Assembly: GCA_028291345.1 (NCBI GenBank)
Contig: JAQGIF010000175.1
Location: 1-36,275 of the forward strand
Reading direction: 5' to 3'
Source of the DNA: Rhodospirillales bacterium
GTDB lineage: Bacteria; Pseudomonadota; Alphaproteobacteria; BOG-932; Roseiterribacteraceae
DNA length: 36,275 nucleotides
Made by a program: the position numbers and the translations under genes. This document shows, in pieces, positions 16,211 through 25,794 of this stretch. The notes below the pieces were generated by a model, which worked only from the letters and a program-made list of their open reading frames with translations, did no database searches and was not told where the DNA came from. The stretch's first letter is position 1; every line of letters begins with the position of its first letter.

Positions 16211-16211
16211 G

Positions 16212-17084
16212 TCAGGGCTGGGTCTGGGCGACCAAGGGGGCGAGCGCATCCGGAAGTTCGGGTGTCAGAATGGTGCCGGCCATGTCGATAGAGCCGGGTT
16301 GGCGTAGCCGTTCCAGCCTGATCAAAGCCAATCCGATGTCGCCGGAGGCTGCGCGCATCTCGCCGACTTCCATGCCATTCTCCATCAAGGGCGTTCCGAC
16401 CGCCGGTACCGCCCCGCCAATCGTCACGGGTACGAGCCGCTTCTTGATCAGGCCGCGATAACGTGTCCGCGCTGTCAGTTCTTGCCCGGTATAGCAGCCC
16501 TTGTCCCAGGCCACGCCGTTCAGCAGATCTATATTATTTTCGAGCAGGATGGCCTTCCCGATCTCCATGTCGCGGCTGCCGTCAGGGACCGCCCGTGCGA
16601 TGCGCAGCCGGTCGTAGATTTCGAAGGGCAGTTCGGATAGGCCGCCATCCCCGAACACCACCGCATCCATGCCTGCAGGCAGCACTATGCGCGAGCCCAA
16701 GGCGGCCACGCGCGGATCGGCATAAGCGATGGCCCCGGCGATTGCCGGCACAGCGCCCAGCACGGCGTAAACTGCATAGTCGGCCTGCGCGATCTCGATT
16801 TTCGAGCGCAGCTTGTAGACCTTCAGCCGCTGGGCGAGGTCGCCGCGCCGGTCGGCCTCGCAGTCGATCAGCAGCGACTCGCCGTCGGCGATCAGGAAGA
16901 AATCGTGCAGAAATTTGCCCTGCGGTGTCAGCAGGCAGGCATAGACCGCGTGGCCGGATGCCGCGGCGTTAACGTCATTCGACACGAGCCCCTGCAGGAA
17001 GGTCAACCTGTCCGGTCCGGAGAGGCGCAGGAAACCACGATTGGGCAATCGCACGAAGCCGCTCATCTGATCGTCACTTTGCAT
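16212..17084 (-). CDS. ygfZ: YgfZ/GcvT-like folate-binding protein
   Basis: A 290-residue tetrahydrofolate-binding protein that supports maturation or repair of some Fe-S enzymes. It shows the family opening (RGFLRLSGPDRLTFLQGLVS, with ND following) and the signature DKGCYTGQELTARTRYRG containing the conserved cysteine of KGCYxGQE. Starts at 17111, 17084 and 17066 are all in frame. I chose 17084 because a GGAG lies upstream and the N-terminus fits; it is not decisive. It is divergent from the GT9 gene, with about 125 bases between the starts. Proximity of ygfZ to pyrC and LPS genes is a recurring alphaproteobacterial arrangement. Confidence 0.9.
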   Translation of the reverse strand: MQSDDQMSGFVRLPNRGFLRLSGPDRLTFLQGLVSNDVNAAASGHAVYACLLTPQGKFLHDFFLIADGESLLIDCEADRRGDLAQRLKVYKLRSKIEIAQADYAVYAVLGAVPAIAGAIAYADPRVAALGSRIVLPAGMDAVVFGDGGLSELPFEIYDRLRIARAVPDGSRDMEIGKAILLENNIDLLNGVAWDKGCYTGQELTARTRYRGLIKKRLVPVTIGGAVPAVGTPLMENGMEVGEMRAASGDIGLALIRLERLRQPGSIDMAGTILTPELPDALAPLVAQTQP

Positions 17085-17208
17085 TACCGTCGAGGCTCCG
17101 CATCCTGCCAACCCGCCGCTGCGCTTTGCGCGGCGGGACCGGCTTGTCTATAACCGACCTATTGCATTTTTGATAATCGTCCGAAGCGCCAGGCCCATAG
17201 CGTTCAGT

Positions 17209-18168
17209 GTGAATATTCTTTTCATTACAGCCAACCGCCTGGGCGATGCCGTGCTCTCAACCGGCATTCTGGGCACTCTGATCGATCGCTATCCAGGCGC
17301 CCAGATCACCATCGCCTGCGGTCCGTTGGCTGCGTCTCTATTCACTGAGATTCCCCAGGTGGTTCGCGTCATCGAACTGGTCAAGAAGCCGCGCCATGGC
17401 CACTGGTGGTCGCTATGGCTGCAAACGGTCGGCACACATTGGGATTTGATTGTCGACTTGCGGAATACGCTGGTGAGCCGGCTGTTGCGCACCCACACAA
17501 TGAAGATATTCAAGGGCCTGAAGCCACGGCAACATATGGTCGAGGGATTGGCCAGCCTGCTGAATGCCGATCCCAAGGATGCCGGCCCGCGTCTCTGGCT
17601 GAACAGCGCCGCGCTCGAACAGGTTGCCGGCGCTATTCCACGGCAGGTTCCGCTTCTGGCGCTTGCGCCCGGAGCCCACGGGTTCGGCAAACGCTGGCCG
17701 AAGGAGCGCTATGCCGAACTGGCGACCCGCCTGCTCGCCCCCAATGGCGTCTTGGCTGGCGGCAGGCTGGTGGTCCTGGGCGCGCCCGGGGAGCGTGGGG
17801 AGGCCGATCCGAGCATCGCTGCCTTGCCCGCGGACAGTGTCATCGATCTCGTCGGCCGGACCGATCCGTTGCTCGCTGCCGCATGGCTGGCCCGGGCCGA
17901 TCTCTATGTCGGCAACGATTCCGGCCTGACGCATCTGGCCGCCGCCGTCGGCGCGCCGACTTTGGCCCTGTTCGGGCCGGGTATTCCCGCGCGCTATCGC
18001 CCCTGGGGTGCATCGGCGACCTATCTGATCGCCAATGACGACCCGAACCGCACGATCGACATGTGCAAGATCGATGACATGTTGGCCCTGGCCGAGATGG
18101 AGAAGCTCTCGGTTGACCAGGTCGTCGCGGCGGCGGAAGCCAGCTACATGCTGGGATGCGCCGCATGA
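17209..18168 (+). CDS. Glycosyltransferase family 9 (heptosyltransferase-like)
   Basis: A 319-residue ADP-heptose:LPS heptosyltransferase-type enzyme of the inner core of LPS. The N-terminus NILFITANRLGDAVLSTGIL, the phosphate-binding region ALAPGAHGFGKRWPKERYAE and the nucleotide-binding GNDSGLTHLAAAVGAPTLAL (then FGP) are all typical. The GTG start at 17209 precedes the NILFITANRLG strand; a TTG 13 codons earlier adds an untypical leader. The stop overlaps the next gene's ATG (ATGA at 18165-18168). The true acceptor and donor sugar cannot be told. Confidence 0.9.
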   Translation: MNILFITANRLGDAVLSTGILGTLIDRYPGAQITIACGPLAASLFTEIPQVVRVIELVKKPRHGHWWSLWLQTVGTHWDLIVDLRNTLVSRLLRTHTMKIFKGLKPRQHMVEGLASLLNADPKDAGPRLWLNSAALEQVAGAIPRQVPLLALAPGAHGFGKRWPKERYAELATRLLAPNGVLAGGRLVVLGAPGERGEADPSIAALPADSVIDLVGRTDPLLAAAWLARADLYVGNDSGLTHLAAAVGAPTLALFGPGIPARYRPWGASATYLIANDDPNRTIDMCKIDDMLALAEMEKLSVDQVVAAAEASYMLGCAA

Positions 18169-18929
18169 GCATCAGCGTCGTGATGTGCGTGCGCAACGAA
18201 GAGGCGCAACTGGCTGAGTGTCTTGGCACGCTGGGATTCGCGAGCGAGATCGTCGTCGTCCTCGACCGATCCACAGACAAATCGAAGGCAATTGCCGTGC
18301 AATTCGCCGCGCGGATTGTCGAGGGCGCATTCGAACGCGAAGGCGAGCGCCGTCATGCGGGTATCGATGCCGCCGCCGGGCCGTGGATCTTCGAAGTCGA
18401 CGCGGACGAGCGCGTCACCAGGGAACTTGCCGCCGAAATCGTCAAGACCGCCGCGACATCCAGGGCCGATCGCCATCTGATCCCGGTCGATAATTTCATC
18501 GGCATGCATCTTGTCCGCTATGGCTGGGGCGCCGCCTTCGGCAAGGGCGCCTATGTAGGCCTGTTCCGCAAGGGCACGAAAATATGGGGCAATCAACGGG
18601 TGCATCCCAAGCTGGTGCTAAGCGGCACCGCCGGGGACAGGCTGCAATCGCCGCTCAAGCATTATGTCGACCGGAATATCAGCGAAATGATCGCGCGGCT
18701 CGACCGCTATTCGACACTTAGGGCGCGGGATCTGCGCGAAGCATGGCGCGAAAACGGCGAAGTCAGCGAGACACTGGGGAAAAACGTCGCGCGCATATTC
18801 GGACGGTTTTACAAATGTTTTTGGCGGCGGAAGGGTTATCGCGAGGGCAAATGGGGGTTCCTGATCGCTCTCATGGCCGGCCTCTTTCCCATCCTGTCCT
18901 ATCTCAAAGCGGTGCTGGAAGATGAATGA
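18165..18929 (+). CDS. Glycosyltransferase family 2, WaaE/KdtX-like
   Basis: A 254-residue GT-A fold glycosyltransferase. It opens with SISVVMCVRNEEAQLAECL. IVVVLDRSTDKS follows, then the DxD-type metal/UDP motif EVDADERV and a WaaE-like middle (LIPVDNFIGMHLVRYGWG, KIWGNQRVHPKL). The C-terminal hydrophobic helix GFLIALMAGLFPILSYLKAV would tether it to the inner membrane. This pattern is that of lipopolysaccharide core beta-glucosyltransferases WaaE/KdtX. ATG 18165 overlaps the GT9 stop, and the 3' end overlaps the O-antigen ligase start by eight bases, so the set is coupled. Confidence 0.88.
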   Translation: MSISVVMCVRNEEAQLAECLGTLGFASEIVVVLDRSTDKSKAIAVQFAARIVEGAFEREGERRHAGIDAAAGPWIFEVDADERVTRELAAEIVKTAATSRADRHLIPVDNFIGMHLVRYGWGAAFGKGAYVGLFRKGTKIWGNQRVHPKLVLSGTAGDRLQSPLKHYVDRNISEMIARLDRYSTLRARDLREAWRENGEVSETLGKNVARIFGRFYKCFWRRKGYREGKWGFLIALMAGLFPILSYLKAVLEDE

Positions 18930-20142
18930 CGCGGGACGCGGTGACGCGTCACCGTCATTGGCGGAATCGACCTTCTCGATAATAACCGTCGCTTTCGCCC
19001 TGGCCGGTCCGCTCCTGTCCGCTGCGCCGCTGGGCATGTCGCCTTTGCTGATCGCCTCGGCCCTGCTGGCCTATGCCGCCGAACGATTTCAGAGCGGAAG
19101 CTGGCCGCCGTTGCCCACAACGGTCCTGATCGTTTTTTCCGCGTTTATAGTATGGTGTGGTCTATCGTTGATCTGGGATCTGAATCCCGCGAGCGGCGCG
19201 CGCAAGCTGGTGGACGTTACGGCGGTCGCGCTGTCGCTATTGGCATTGCTCAGCCTTGGGGAACGGGCCAGCCCCTGGCAGCGCCGCCGGCTTTGCAAGG
19301 TCCTAATCGGCGGCGTCGCGGCCGGTTTTGTTCTGCTCGCAATTGAGACGTTGTTCGATTTCCCGCTTTACCGCCTGGTGATGGGCAGCGCCAACCCCAA
19401 GCTTGCCGATCTGGTCGAGGCGAAACGATCGGTCGACGCCCTGCCCTTGCTGGTCTGGCCGGCCTGCTTCGCGCTGGCTCGCCTGGGATTGCCCTGGATC
19501 GGCGTCATCGTCGCGGCCCTGTTCAGCGTGGCGTGCATAAAGCTGACCGCGTCCTCGGCGACATTAGGCATGTTCTTTTCCCTCGTCGTCTTCGCGATTT
19601 CGTTCTTTTCCGTGACCTGGGTTCGCAGGCTGCTGGCCTTGGGAACCGTCCTTGCCTTTATTCTGGTCATCCCAGTGGCGATCATCGGCTATGACGAAGG
19701 CGGAACGGCATCGCACTGGTTGAAGCATTCGGCTCAGCATCGGGTGGAAATCTGGCATTTCGCGGCGGAACGTTCGCTGGAGCGTCCCGGGCTCGGCTAC
19801 GGTTTCAACGCCTCACGCTATGTGCCTAACGGCGATGCGGTTTCGGCGTTTCTGCCGCCGGGCCAGTCGCTGATACCGCTGCACCCGCATAATGCGTTTC
19901 TGCAAATCTGGCTGGAAATCGGCGCAGTCGGCGCACTCATCGTTGCCTCCGGGCTCCTGGCGATGCTGCGCGCTGTCGGACGCTGGCCCATGGGCATGGC
20001 CCGGTTTATCCTGTCGGGATATGCGGCAGGCATCGTCGTCGCCGCGCTCGCTTTTGGCATTTGGCAAAGCTGGTGGATGGCGACACTCGCCTTCAGTGTC
20101 GCCACCTATAGAATGATCGGACCCGGACAAGAACATGGCTGA
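18922..20142 (+). CDS. O-antigen ligase / Wzy-like polytopic membrane protein
   Basis: A 406-residue inner-membrane protein with about ten or more hydrophobic spans, of the WaaL/Wzy_C family, which transfers polymer to lipid A-core or polymerises O-units. The large periplasmic loop has the signature [20 protein letters not shown] then GYGFNASR, and [20 protein letters not shown] containing the essential His (HPHNxFLQ). Its start overlaps the GT2 gene and its stop overlaps the pyrC ATG (20135). Ligase and polymerase cannot be told apart from sequence alone; the neighbouring core transferases favour ligase. Confidence 0.88.
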   Translation: MNDAGRGDASPSLAESTFSIITVAFALAGPLLSAAPLGMSPLLIASALLAYAAERFQSGSWPPLPTTVLIVFSAFIVWCGLSLIWDLNPASGARKLVDVTAVALSLLALLSLGERASPWQRRRLCKVLIGGVAAGFVLLAIETLFDFPLYRLVMGSANPKLADLVEAKRSVDALPLLVWPACFALARLGLPWIGVIVAALFSVACIKLTASSATLGMFFSLVVFAISFFSVTWVRRLLALGTVLAFILVIPVAIIGYDEGGTASHWLKHSAQHRVEIWHFAAERSLERPGLGYGFNASRYVPNGDAVSAFLPPGQSLIPLHPHNAFLQIWLEIGAVGALIVASGLLAMLRAVGRWPMGMARFILSGYAAGIVVAALAFGIWQSWWMATLAFSVATYRMIGPGQEHG

Positions 20143-21175
20143 AACGCTGACCATCCGCCGCCCGGACGATTGGCACCTGCATCTACGCGACGGCGCGGTA
20201 CTGAAATCGGTTCTGCCCTACACCACGCAGCAATTCGGCCGCGCCATCGTGATGCCGAACCTGACTCCGCCGATCACGACGACGGCGGCGGCAAACGCCT
20301 ATCGCAACCGCATTGTTGCCGCCATACCGGAAGGCGTCAGCTTTAAGCCGCTGATGACCGCCTATCTGACGAACGGCACGGATGCCGATGCTTTGGCTGC
20401 GGGTTATCGCGACGGCGCCTATGTCGCTGCGAAGCTCTATCCGGCCCATGCCACGACAAATTCGTCGGCCGGCGTTACCGATATTCGCAATATCGATGGC
20501 GTTCTGGAGCGCATGGCCGAGGTCGGCATGCCGCTGCTGGTGCATGGAGAGGTCACAGATCCTGCCGTCGATATCTTCGACCGGGAAGCAGTGTTCATCG
20601 ATAAGGTTCTCGAACCGCTGATAAAACGCCTGCCAACGCTTCGCATTGTTTTCGAACATGCCACGACCGAGCGCGCGGTGCAGTTCATCCGGCAAGCGGG
20701 CGCCCACATCGGCGCGACGATCACGCCGCATCATCTGCTGCTGAACCGCAACGCGATGTTCCAGGGCGGAATCCGGCCACATCATTACTGCCTACCGGTC
20801 GTTAAGCGGGAAAAACACCGGCTGGCGTTGGTCGAAGCGGCAACGTCGGGCGATCCGCATTTTTTCCTGGGAACCGACAGCGCCCCGCACGCGGTAGCGG
20901 CAAAGGAAACCGCATGCGGTTGTGCCGGCATATTCAACGCGCCGACCGCGATTGAGCTTTATGCCGAGGTTTTCGACAGCGCCGGAGCGCTGGATCGCCT
21001 GGAAGCATTTGCGTCGCTCAACGGACCGCGCTTTTATGGCCTGCCGGTCAACCAGCAGACCATCACATTGGAGCGGTCGCCCATGACCGTGCCCGATGCG
21101 GTCGCGCTGCCCGATGGCGGCGAAATCCGTCCCTTCCGTGCCGGCGAAACACTCGCCTGGCGCTTCGTCACTTAA
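20135..21175 (+). CDS. pyrC: Dihydroorotase (class II)
   Basis: A 346-residue zinc enzyme that cyclises N-carbamoyl-L-aspartate to dihydroorotate in pyrimidine synthesis. The first metal motif is DWHLHLRDG (H14, H16). [10 protein letters not shown], the carboxylated-lysine region [43 protein letters not shown] and FLGTDSAPH follow in the class II order. The length equals that of E. coli PyrC (about 348). The ATG sits eight bases inside the end of the O-antigen ligase gene, so its translation is coupled to an envelope gene. pyrE follows 15 bases later. Confidence 0.96.
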   Translation: MAETLTIRRPDDWHLHLRDGAVLKSVLPYTTQQFGRAIVMPNLTPPITTTAAANAYRNRIVAAIPEGVSFKPLMTAYLTNGTDADALAAGYRDGAYVAAKLYPAHATTNSSAGVTDIRNIDGVLERMAEVGMPLLVHGEVTDPAVDIFDREAVFIDKVLEPLIKRLPTLRIVFEHATTERAVQFIRQAGAHIGATITPHHLLLNRNAMFQGGIRPHHYCLPVVKREKHRLALVEAATSGDPHFFLGTDSAPHAVAAKETACGCAGIFNAPTAIELYAEVFDSAGALDRLEAFASLNGPRFYGLPVNQQTITLERSPMTVPDAVALPDGGEIRPFRAGETLAWRFVT

Positions 21176-21190
21176 GCCCACAGGATCATC

Positions 21191-21868
21191 ATGCAGCTTC
21201 CCTCCGGTCTCGCCACACCTGAAGCCATTGCCGAGCAAAGTGCCCGCATCCTGCTGGAAATCAACGCGGTTTCGTTCAATGCCCGCGAACCCTTCACCTG
21301 GACCTCGGGCCGCAAGGCGCCAACCTATGTCGATTGCCGCAAGGTGATCTCATTCCCGCGGGCACGTACCGCCCTGCTCGATTTCGCCGCCGCGACGGTG
21401 ATCCGCGACATTGGCTATGAAGCGCTCGACGCGATCGCCGGCGGCGAGACGGCAGGGATTCCTTATGCGGCTTGGCTGTCGGATCGTCTGGGGTTGCCGA
21501 TGCAATATGTCCGCAAGCAGCCCAAGGGTTTTGGGCGCGGCGCGCAGATCGAGGGTGTGCTGAACGAGGGTGACCGAACCTTGCTCGTCGAGGATCTGGC
21601 GACCGATGGCGGAAGCAAGCTGAAATTCGTCGAAGCGCTGCGCCACGCGGGGGCCAAGGTCAGCGACACCTTCGTGATCTTCCACTACGGCATCTTCCCA
21701 CAAAGTGTCACCTCGCTCGCCGAAATCGGTGTTCGCCTTCATGCACTGACGACGTGGCACGATGTCCTGAAGGTCGCCCGCGCCGATGGCTATTTCGACG
21801 CCCACACGCTGGACCAGGTCGAAAGCTTCCTCAGCGATCCAGACCGCTGGAGCGCCGATAACGCCTGA
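21191..21868 (+). CDS. pyrE: Orotate phosphoribosyltransferase
   Basis: A 225-residue enzyme joining orotate and PRPP to give orotidine 5'-phosphate. The orotate-binding FTWTSGRKAPTYVDCRKVIS is near the N-terminus. AGGETAGIPYAAWLSDRLG and YVRKQPKGFGRGAQIEG follow, with the PRPP motif TLLVEDLATDGGSK. ATG 21191 has no strong ribosome-binding site but follows pyrC closely, so the genes are likely cotranscribed. Its 3' end overlaps or abuts the EamA gene depending on that gene's start. Confidence 0.96.
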   Translation: MQLPSGLATPEAIAEQSARILLEINAVSFNAREPFTWTSGRKAPTYVDCRKVISFPRARTALLDFAAATVIRDIGYEALDAIAGGETAGIPYAAWLSDRLGLPMQYVRKQPKGFGRGAQIEGVLNEGDRTLLVEDLATDGGSKLKFVEALRHAGAKVSDTFVIFHYGIFPQSVTSLAEIGVRLHALTTWHDVLKVARADGYFDAHTLDQVESFLSDPDRWSADNA

Positions 21869-22763
21869 GCTTTCCCTTTCGCCCATCACGAGTGCGGCCC
21901 CGGATCGAGGGGGCCTCTCCTCGGCAATAACGGCGGTCGCCATTTGGGGAATGGTGCCGGTGGCGCTGCGCTATTTCGTCAGCGTCGCCGATCCGCTCGC
22001 CTTCAGTGCGATCCGTTTCGGCACGTCCGCCCTGTTCGCACTGCCCCTATTCATTTGGGCGCGCCCTTGGCGCTGGCCGCGCAGTGACATCGCGATGACG
22101 GTTCTGTGCGGCTTCTTCGCCATGCCAGGGCTGAACATTCCCAATGTGCTGGCCGCCCGGACGATCCCGGCAGGCGGTATCGGGCTGCTCAGCGCGACCG
22201 AACCGATCTTCATCATCATCTTCGGGCTAGCCGCCGTCCGCTCAGGACCGACTTGGCGCATCGTGATCGGCACGGTGATCGCGCTGGCAGGCGTTGCGCT
22301 CGCCATGTCGAAGGGAACCTCGGCGCTCTTCGAGGCCGCCAATTTCGGCAATGTCCTCTACGGCCTGCTCGGTGCGGCGTCGTGGGGCGCCTATACCGTT
22401 CTGGGCGCTCCGCTGGCGCGTCGTTATGGCGGGTACCGCTGGACCGGTGGTGTGCTGGTGACCGGCGGCGTGATGAGCGTCGGGATGATGGCGCCGATAT
22501 TACCCGCCGAATCCTGGCCTGCTCCCGCGATCTATGGCGAGATCGCGGTCCTCAGCCTGTTCAGCAGCCTGCTGGGGTTTCTATTGTGGAACTACGGGGC
22601 CGCCCGTATTTCAGCCCAGCTGATCGGCCCCCTTCTCTATCTGATCCCGGTCTTCGGCATTATCGGCGGCGTCACGATTCTAGGCGAGCCGCTGACATGG
22701 CAGATGGCAATGGGCGGCGCGGTGATTCTGGGTGGGGTCGCCATCGGCGAAGGGCGGATCTGA
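21786..22763 (+). CDS. EamA/DMT-family inner-membrane transporter
   Basis: A drug/metabolite-transporter superfamily protein with ten predicted spans in two EamA repeats: SAITAVAIWGMVPVALRYFV is span 1, WGAYTVLGAPLARRYGG starts the second repeat and LLYLIPVFGIIGGVTILGEP is the usual conserved late segment. The only ATG that keeps span 1 is 21786, giving 325 residues but an 83-base overlap with pyrE and a non-hydrophobic leader. ATA at 21858, five bases after GGAG, would give 301 residues and an 11-base overlap and looks more natural. ATG 21951 would cut span 1 in half. Substrate unknown. Confidence 0.85.
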   Translation: MAISTPTRWTRSKASSAIQTAGAPITPELSLSPITSAAPDRGGLSSAITAVAIWGMVPVALRYFVSVADPLAFSAIRFGTSALFALPLFIWARPWRWPRSDIAMTVLCGFFAMPGLNIPNVLAARTIPAGGIGLLSATEPIFIIIFGLAAVRSGPTWRIVIGTVIALAGVALAMSKGTSALFEAANFGNVLYGLLGAASWGAYTVLGAPLARRYGGYRWTGGVLVTGGVMSVGMMAPILPAESWPAPAIYGEIAVLSLFSSLLGFLLWNYGAARISAQLIGPLLYLIPVFGIIGGVTILGEPLTWQMAMGGAVILGGVAIGEGRI

Positions 22764-22775
22764 TGCCGCGCCCGA

Positions 22776-23756
22776 TCAGAAGTCCGCCCCCACCGCTGCC
22801 TTGAATTCGCCGAGAGCACGCAAGCGGGCTTCGACACCGGTCCATTTCTTGCCAGTCGTGCGAACTCCCGTCTCCTCCGGCCCGAGATTGGCCCAGGGCG
22901 CGGTCACCCAATAGCGATTTGCGCCGAATTTCTTCCACCAATGGGCATAAGCGACGCATTCTTCCAGTGTCTGCGGCTGCTTCATTCCGGTCTTGGGCAT
23001 TGGGAAACGCGGATCGTAGAAATAGATCGCACCCTCGATCCCGATCGACGCGGGATCGCGCCCGGCCGCCACTGCGTGGCGTTTAATATTCTCCCAATCC
23101 GCGCCGATCTCTTCCGGATCCAGGCAGGGATAGTAAGGGAACCAGCCATCGGCCAGCTGCCCGGTCCTGCGCTGCGCCACCTTAGACTGGCCACCCAGCC
23201 AGATCGGGATCGGCTGCTGGGGCGGCAGCGGATTGATGCCCACATCGTTCAGCGTATGGAACTTGCCCAGGTAACTGACTGTCTGCTCACACCAGAGCTT
23301 GCGCATCACGACCATCTGCTCTTCGAGTATCTTGCCGCGGTCCTCGAAATTGACGCCTAGCCCCTCATATTCGACATCGTTCCAGCCGGCGGCGAGCACC
23401 AGCCGCAACCGACCGCCGCTCAAGATCGAAACCTCGGCTGCCTGCTTGGCGAGAACCGTCGACTGACGCTGGGGTCCGACCAGGATGCCGGTGGAGAATT
23501 CTAGAGACTTGGTGATCGCCGACATGTAGCCGAAGAGGACCATCGGCTCGTGCCAAGGCGTATGCACGTCATAAAGCGGAGCCTGACCGAGATAAGGTTT
23601 CCAGTCCGGCCGGTTGGTCAGGTCCGCGCCCAGAATGTGATCGCCGATCGTCACATAGCTATAGCCGAGATCCTCGACGCCCTGGAGAAATTCCGTGAAC
23701 GCTCCGGGATCGGTGCCGATCAGATGCTCCGGCATGCTCGTTCCAAGTTTCATCAT
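22776..23756 (-). CDS. Luciferase-like (LLM class) flavin/F420-dependent oxidoreductase
   Basis: A 326-residue (alpha/beta)8 barrel of the bacterial luciferase-like family, using reduced FMN or F420. Typical stretches are KLGTSMPEHL, YVTIGDHIL, the LSGGRLRLVLAAGWNDVEYE block and PIPIWLGGQSKVAQRRTGQL. Two adjacent ATGs (23756, 23753) are possible starts. It converges on the EamA gene (12 bases between stops) and diverges from the AsmA-like gene. Whether it is a monooxygenase or a dehydrogenase, and whether it uses F420, is open. The nearby flavin-reductase fragment at 25.8 kb is a conceivable former partner. Confidence 0.85.
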   Translation of the reverse strand: MMKLGTSMPEHLIGTDPGAFTEFLQGVEDLGYSYVTIGDHILGADLTNRPDWKPYLGQAPLYDVHTPWHEPMVLFGYMSAITKSLEFSTGILVGPQRQSTVLAKQAAEVSILSGGRLRLVLAAGWNDVEYEGLGVNFEDRGKILEEQMVVMRKLWCEQTVSYLGKFHTLNDVGINPLPPQQPIPIWLGGQSKVAQRRTGQLADGWFPYYPCLDPEEIGADWENIKRHAVAAGRDPASIGIEGAIYFYDPRFPMPKTGMKQPQTLEECVAYAHWWKKFGANRYWVTAPWANLGPEETGVRTTGKKWTGVEARLRALGEFKAAVGADF

Positions 23757-23962
23757 GGCAGCATTTTCCCTTATTTATCGGTATTGATTTGCGGCGAGTA
23801 TATACGCCGTTGCGCGGAGAACCACCCGGCGATTGTGCGGAATTCCTCGCAATAGGTTGAATGTCCGACACTGCGCCGTGGGCGAAAGCATTCTGGATTC
23901 CTCCCCCGATCGCAGGTTAGTGTCGGCACGACCGCGACGTTCGGCGGTAGGAGATAATTGCA
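23757..23962. promoter_or_regulatory. Divergent intergenic region between the LLM oxidoreductase and AsmA-like genes
   Basis: About 205 bases that must hold promoters in both directions. An AGGAG at 23949-23953 serves the rightward gene. I found no convincing -35/-10 pair or operator symmetry by eye. Confidence 0.35.
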
Positions 23963-25786
23963 CTGTTCGTTCGCCGTATCGCACCCATCGCATTGATCGT
24001 CGTTCTGTTGCTTGCCGTGGGCGGCCTGTTCGCAGTGGGGCATTTCGATCTCGCCGCTCCGGTATCGCGCTATCTATCCCATAAGGTCGGGCGCAAGCTG
24101 GCCATCGGGTCGTTGCGGGTGACCCTGGGCAACCCGATCGCGCTCGAGGTTCGGAGCGTGTCGCTTGCGAACGTGAAAGGCGGCAGCCAGCCCGAGATGA
24201 TCGCGCTGGCATATCTCAAAGCCGAGATCGCGCCTTCGACGATCCTGTTCGGCCCTATGGTCCTGCGTGGCCTCACGATCGATGGCGCGGAAATCCTGCT
24301 TGAGCACGGGCCTGACGGCTACCCGAACTGGAAACCTGCTCCGCCGGCCTCGCGCATCTTGCCCAAACCAGAAGGCCGGCGCGTCATACCGGCGCTGCTC
24401 GATGCCCATTTCCACAATATCGAGATCGATGTCCGCACCTCCAGCGGCAACGTCCTGCGTACGCGGCTCAATGACGTAGCGGTCTCGGCCGTGACCCCTG
24501 ACAGGCCGGTCTCGATGATCGGCGACGGCAGCTATAATGGGATCCGAATCCATGCGGACATCGGGTTGCCGTCCTTCTCTGCTCTGCATACCAAGACTGC
24601 CAAACTCGCGGTCAAAATGAAGCTGATGAGCGGCACGACAAGCTTGGCGTTCGAAGGAACGGCTGCCGACCCGCTAGATGCCGATGGGGTCGACGGCCGA
24701 ATGATCCTCAATGCGCCCAAGCCACGGGAACTGCTGGCCCTTGCAGGCTTTACCGGGCAAATCGATCTGCCGTTAACCTTCGCGGGCGCCTTTTCGAGGA
24801 ACGACACGCTGTGGCGGCTGGTAAACGGCGCAGGCACGCTCGATGGCGACACACTCAGGGCCAACCTCCAGATGCAGGAAGGCGCGCGGCATCAGCCGGA
24901 TGCGATCACCATCGACACCGCTGTTAGAAATCTGGATCTCGACGCGCTGGTCCCTGCGGGCGATCCTAAGCAGCCGGTCGGCAAAATGTCCTTGCTCGTC
25001 GATCCCGATCCGGGCGCGGTGGTCGATGCCCATGTGGCCGCCGGCCACTTCGCGTATCGCACGATTCAGGCCGATGCCTTCGATTTCAAGGCTAAGCTTG
25101 CGCCCGGCCTTCTGACCGTCGAGCAGATCGCGGCGAACGTTGCCGGCGGTTCGGCCAAATCCCGCGTGACCATAACCCGGCGCAACGACAAGGGCGTCGT
25201 CGATTTCGACGGCTCGCTGAACGGTGTCGACGCCGCCAAGCTGGCGAAACTGATGGGCTGGGGGCCCTTGCCGGTAAGTGGCCCGGTTAGCAGCCAAGTG
25301 AGCGGCAGCATGACCGGGGCGACGTTATCGGAGGCGCGCCGCGTCAATCGTATCGTTGCCGTATTGTCGATGAGCGGCGGCACGATCGACAGGCATCTGG
25401 TCGGCATGGCGTCGACCGATGTGAGGTCGCTGTTCGGCGGGCGAACCGGCCTGAGCCAGCTCATATGCCTGCTGGCAGTCCTCGATCTGCATGACGGCGT
25501 GGGCACGATCGCACCGCTGACGATCAAGACGTCGGATGGAACAATCGTCGGTAGCGGCACCTACGACTCCTTGCACGACCTAATCGATCTGACGATCGGC
25601 ACCCAATCCTCCACGACGAGCTACTTCGCGCTCGATGTACCGGTTCGGATCAGCGGCCCGGTATCTGACTTCACCGTTCGTCCGGCTTTCGGCGCGTCGC
25701 GGGCCATGCAGCTTACCGGCAATATCGCGGATTTACCGGGCGATTTGCGGGCATTCGCCGCAAGCAACGCCTGCCTGGCACGTTAG
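23963..25786 (+). CDS. AsmA-family envelope protein
   Basis: A protein of about 607 residues: one N-terminal membrane span (IAPIALIVVLLLAVGGLFAV) followed by a long periplasmic beta-rich region. VSRYLSHKVGRKLAIGSLRV and LRGLTIDGAEILLEHGPDGY (then PNW) are AsmA signatures, and a C-terminal AsmA-like repeat is present (SLFGGRTGLSQLICLLAVLD). The family is linked to phospholipid transport to, and assembly of, the outer membrane. No ATG or GTG starts the frame early enough. A CTG at 23963 lies nine bases after AGGAG and keeps a basic RR before the span. TTG 23993 would remove it. ATT 23957 is a third candidate. Confidence 0.85.
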   Translation: MFVRRIAPIALIVVLLLAVGGLFAVGHFDLAAPVSRYLSHKVGRKLAIGSLRVTLGNPIALEVRSVSLANVKGGSQPEMIALAYLKAEIAPSTILFGPMVLRGLTIDGAEILLEHGPDGYPNWKPAPPASRILPKPEGRRVIPALLDAHFHNIEIDVRTSSGNVLRTRLNDVAVSAVTPDRPVSMIGDGSYNGIRIHADIGLPSFSALHTKTAKLAVKMKLMSGTTSLAFEGTAADPLDADGVDGRMILNAPKPRELLALAGFTGQIDLPLTFAGAFSRNDTLWRLVNGAGTLDGDTLRANLQMQEGARHQPDAITIDTAVRNLDLDALVPAGDPKQPVGKMSLLVDPDPGAVVDAHVAAGHFAYRTIQADAFDFKAKLAPGLLTVEQIAANVAGGSAKSRVTITRRNDKGVVDFDGSLNGVDAAKLAKLMGWGPLPVSGPVSSQVSGSMTGATLSEARRVNRIVAVLSMSGGTIDRHLVGMASTDVRSLFGGRTGLSQLICLLAVLDLHDGVGTIAPLTIKTSDGTIVGSGTYDSLHDLIDLTIGTQSSTTSYFALDVPVRISGPVSDFTVRPAFGASRAMQLTGNIADLPGDLRAFAASNACLAR

Positions 25787-25794
25787 AGAGTGGC

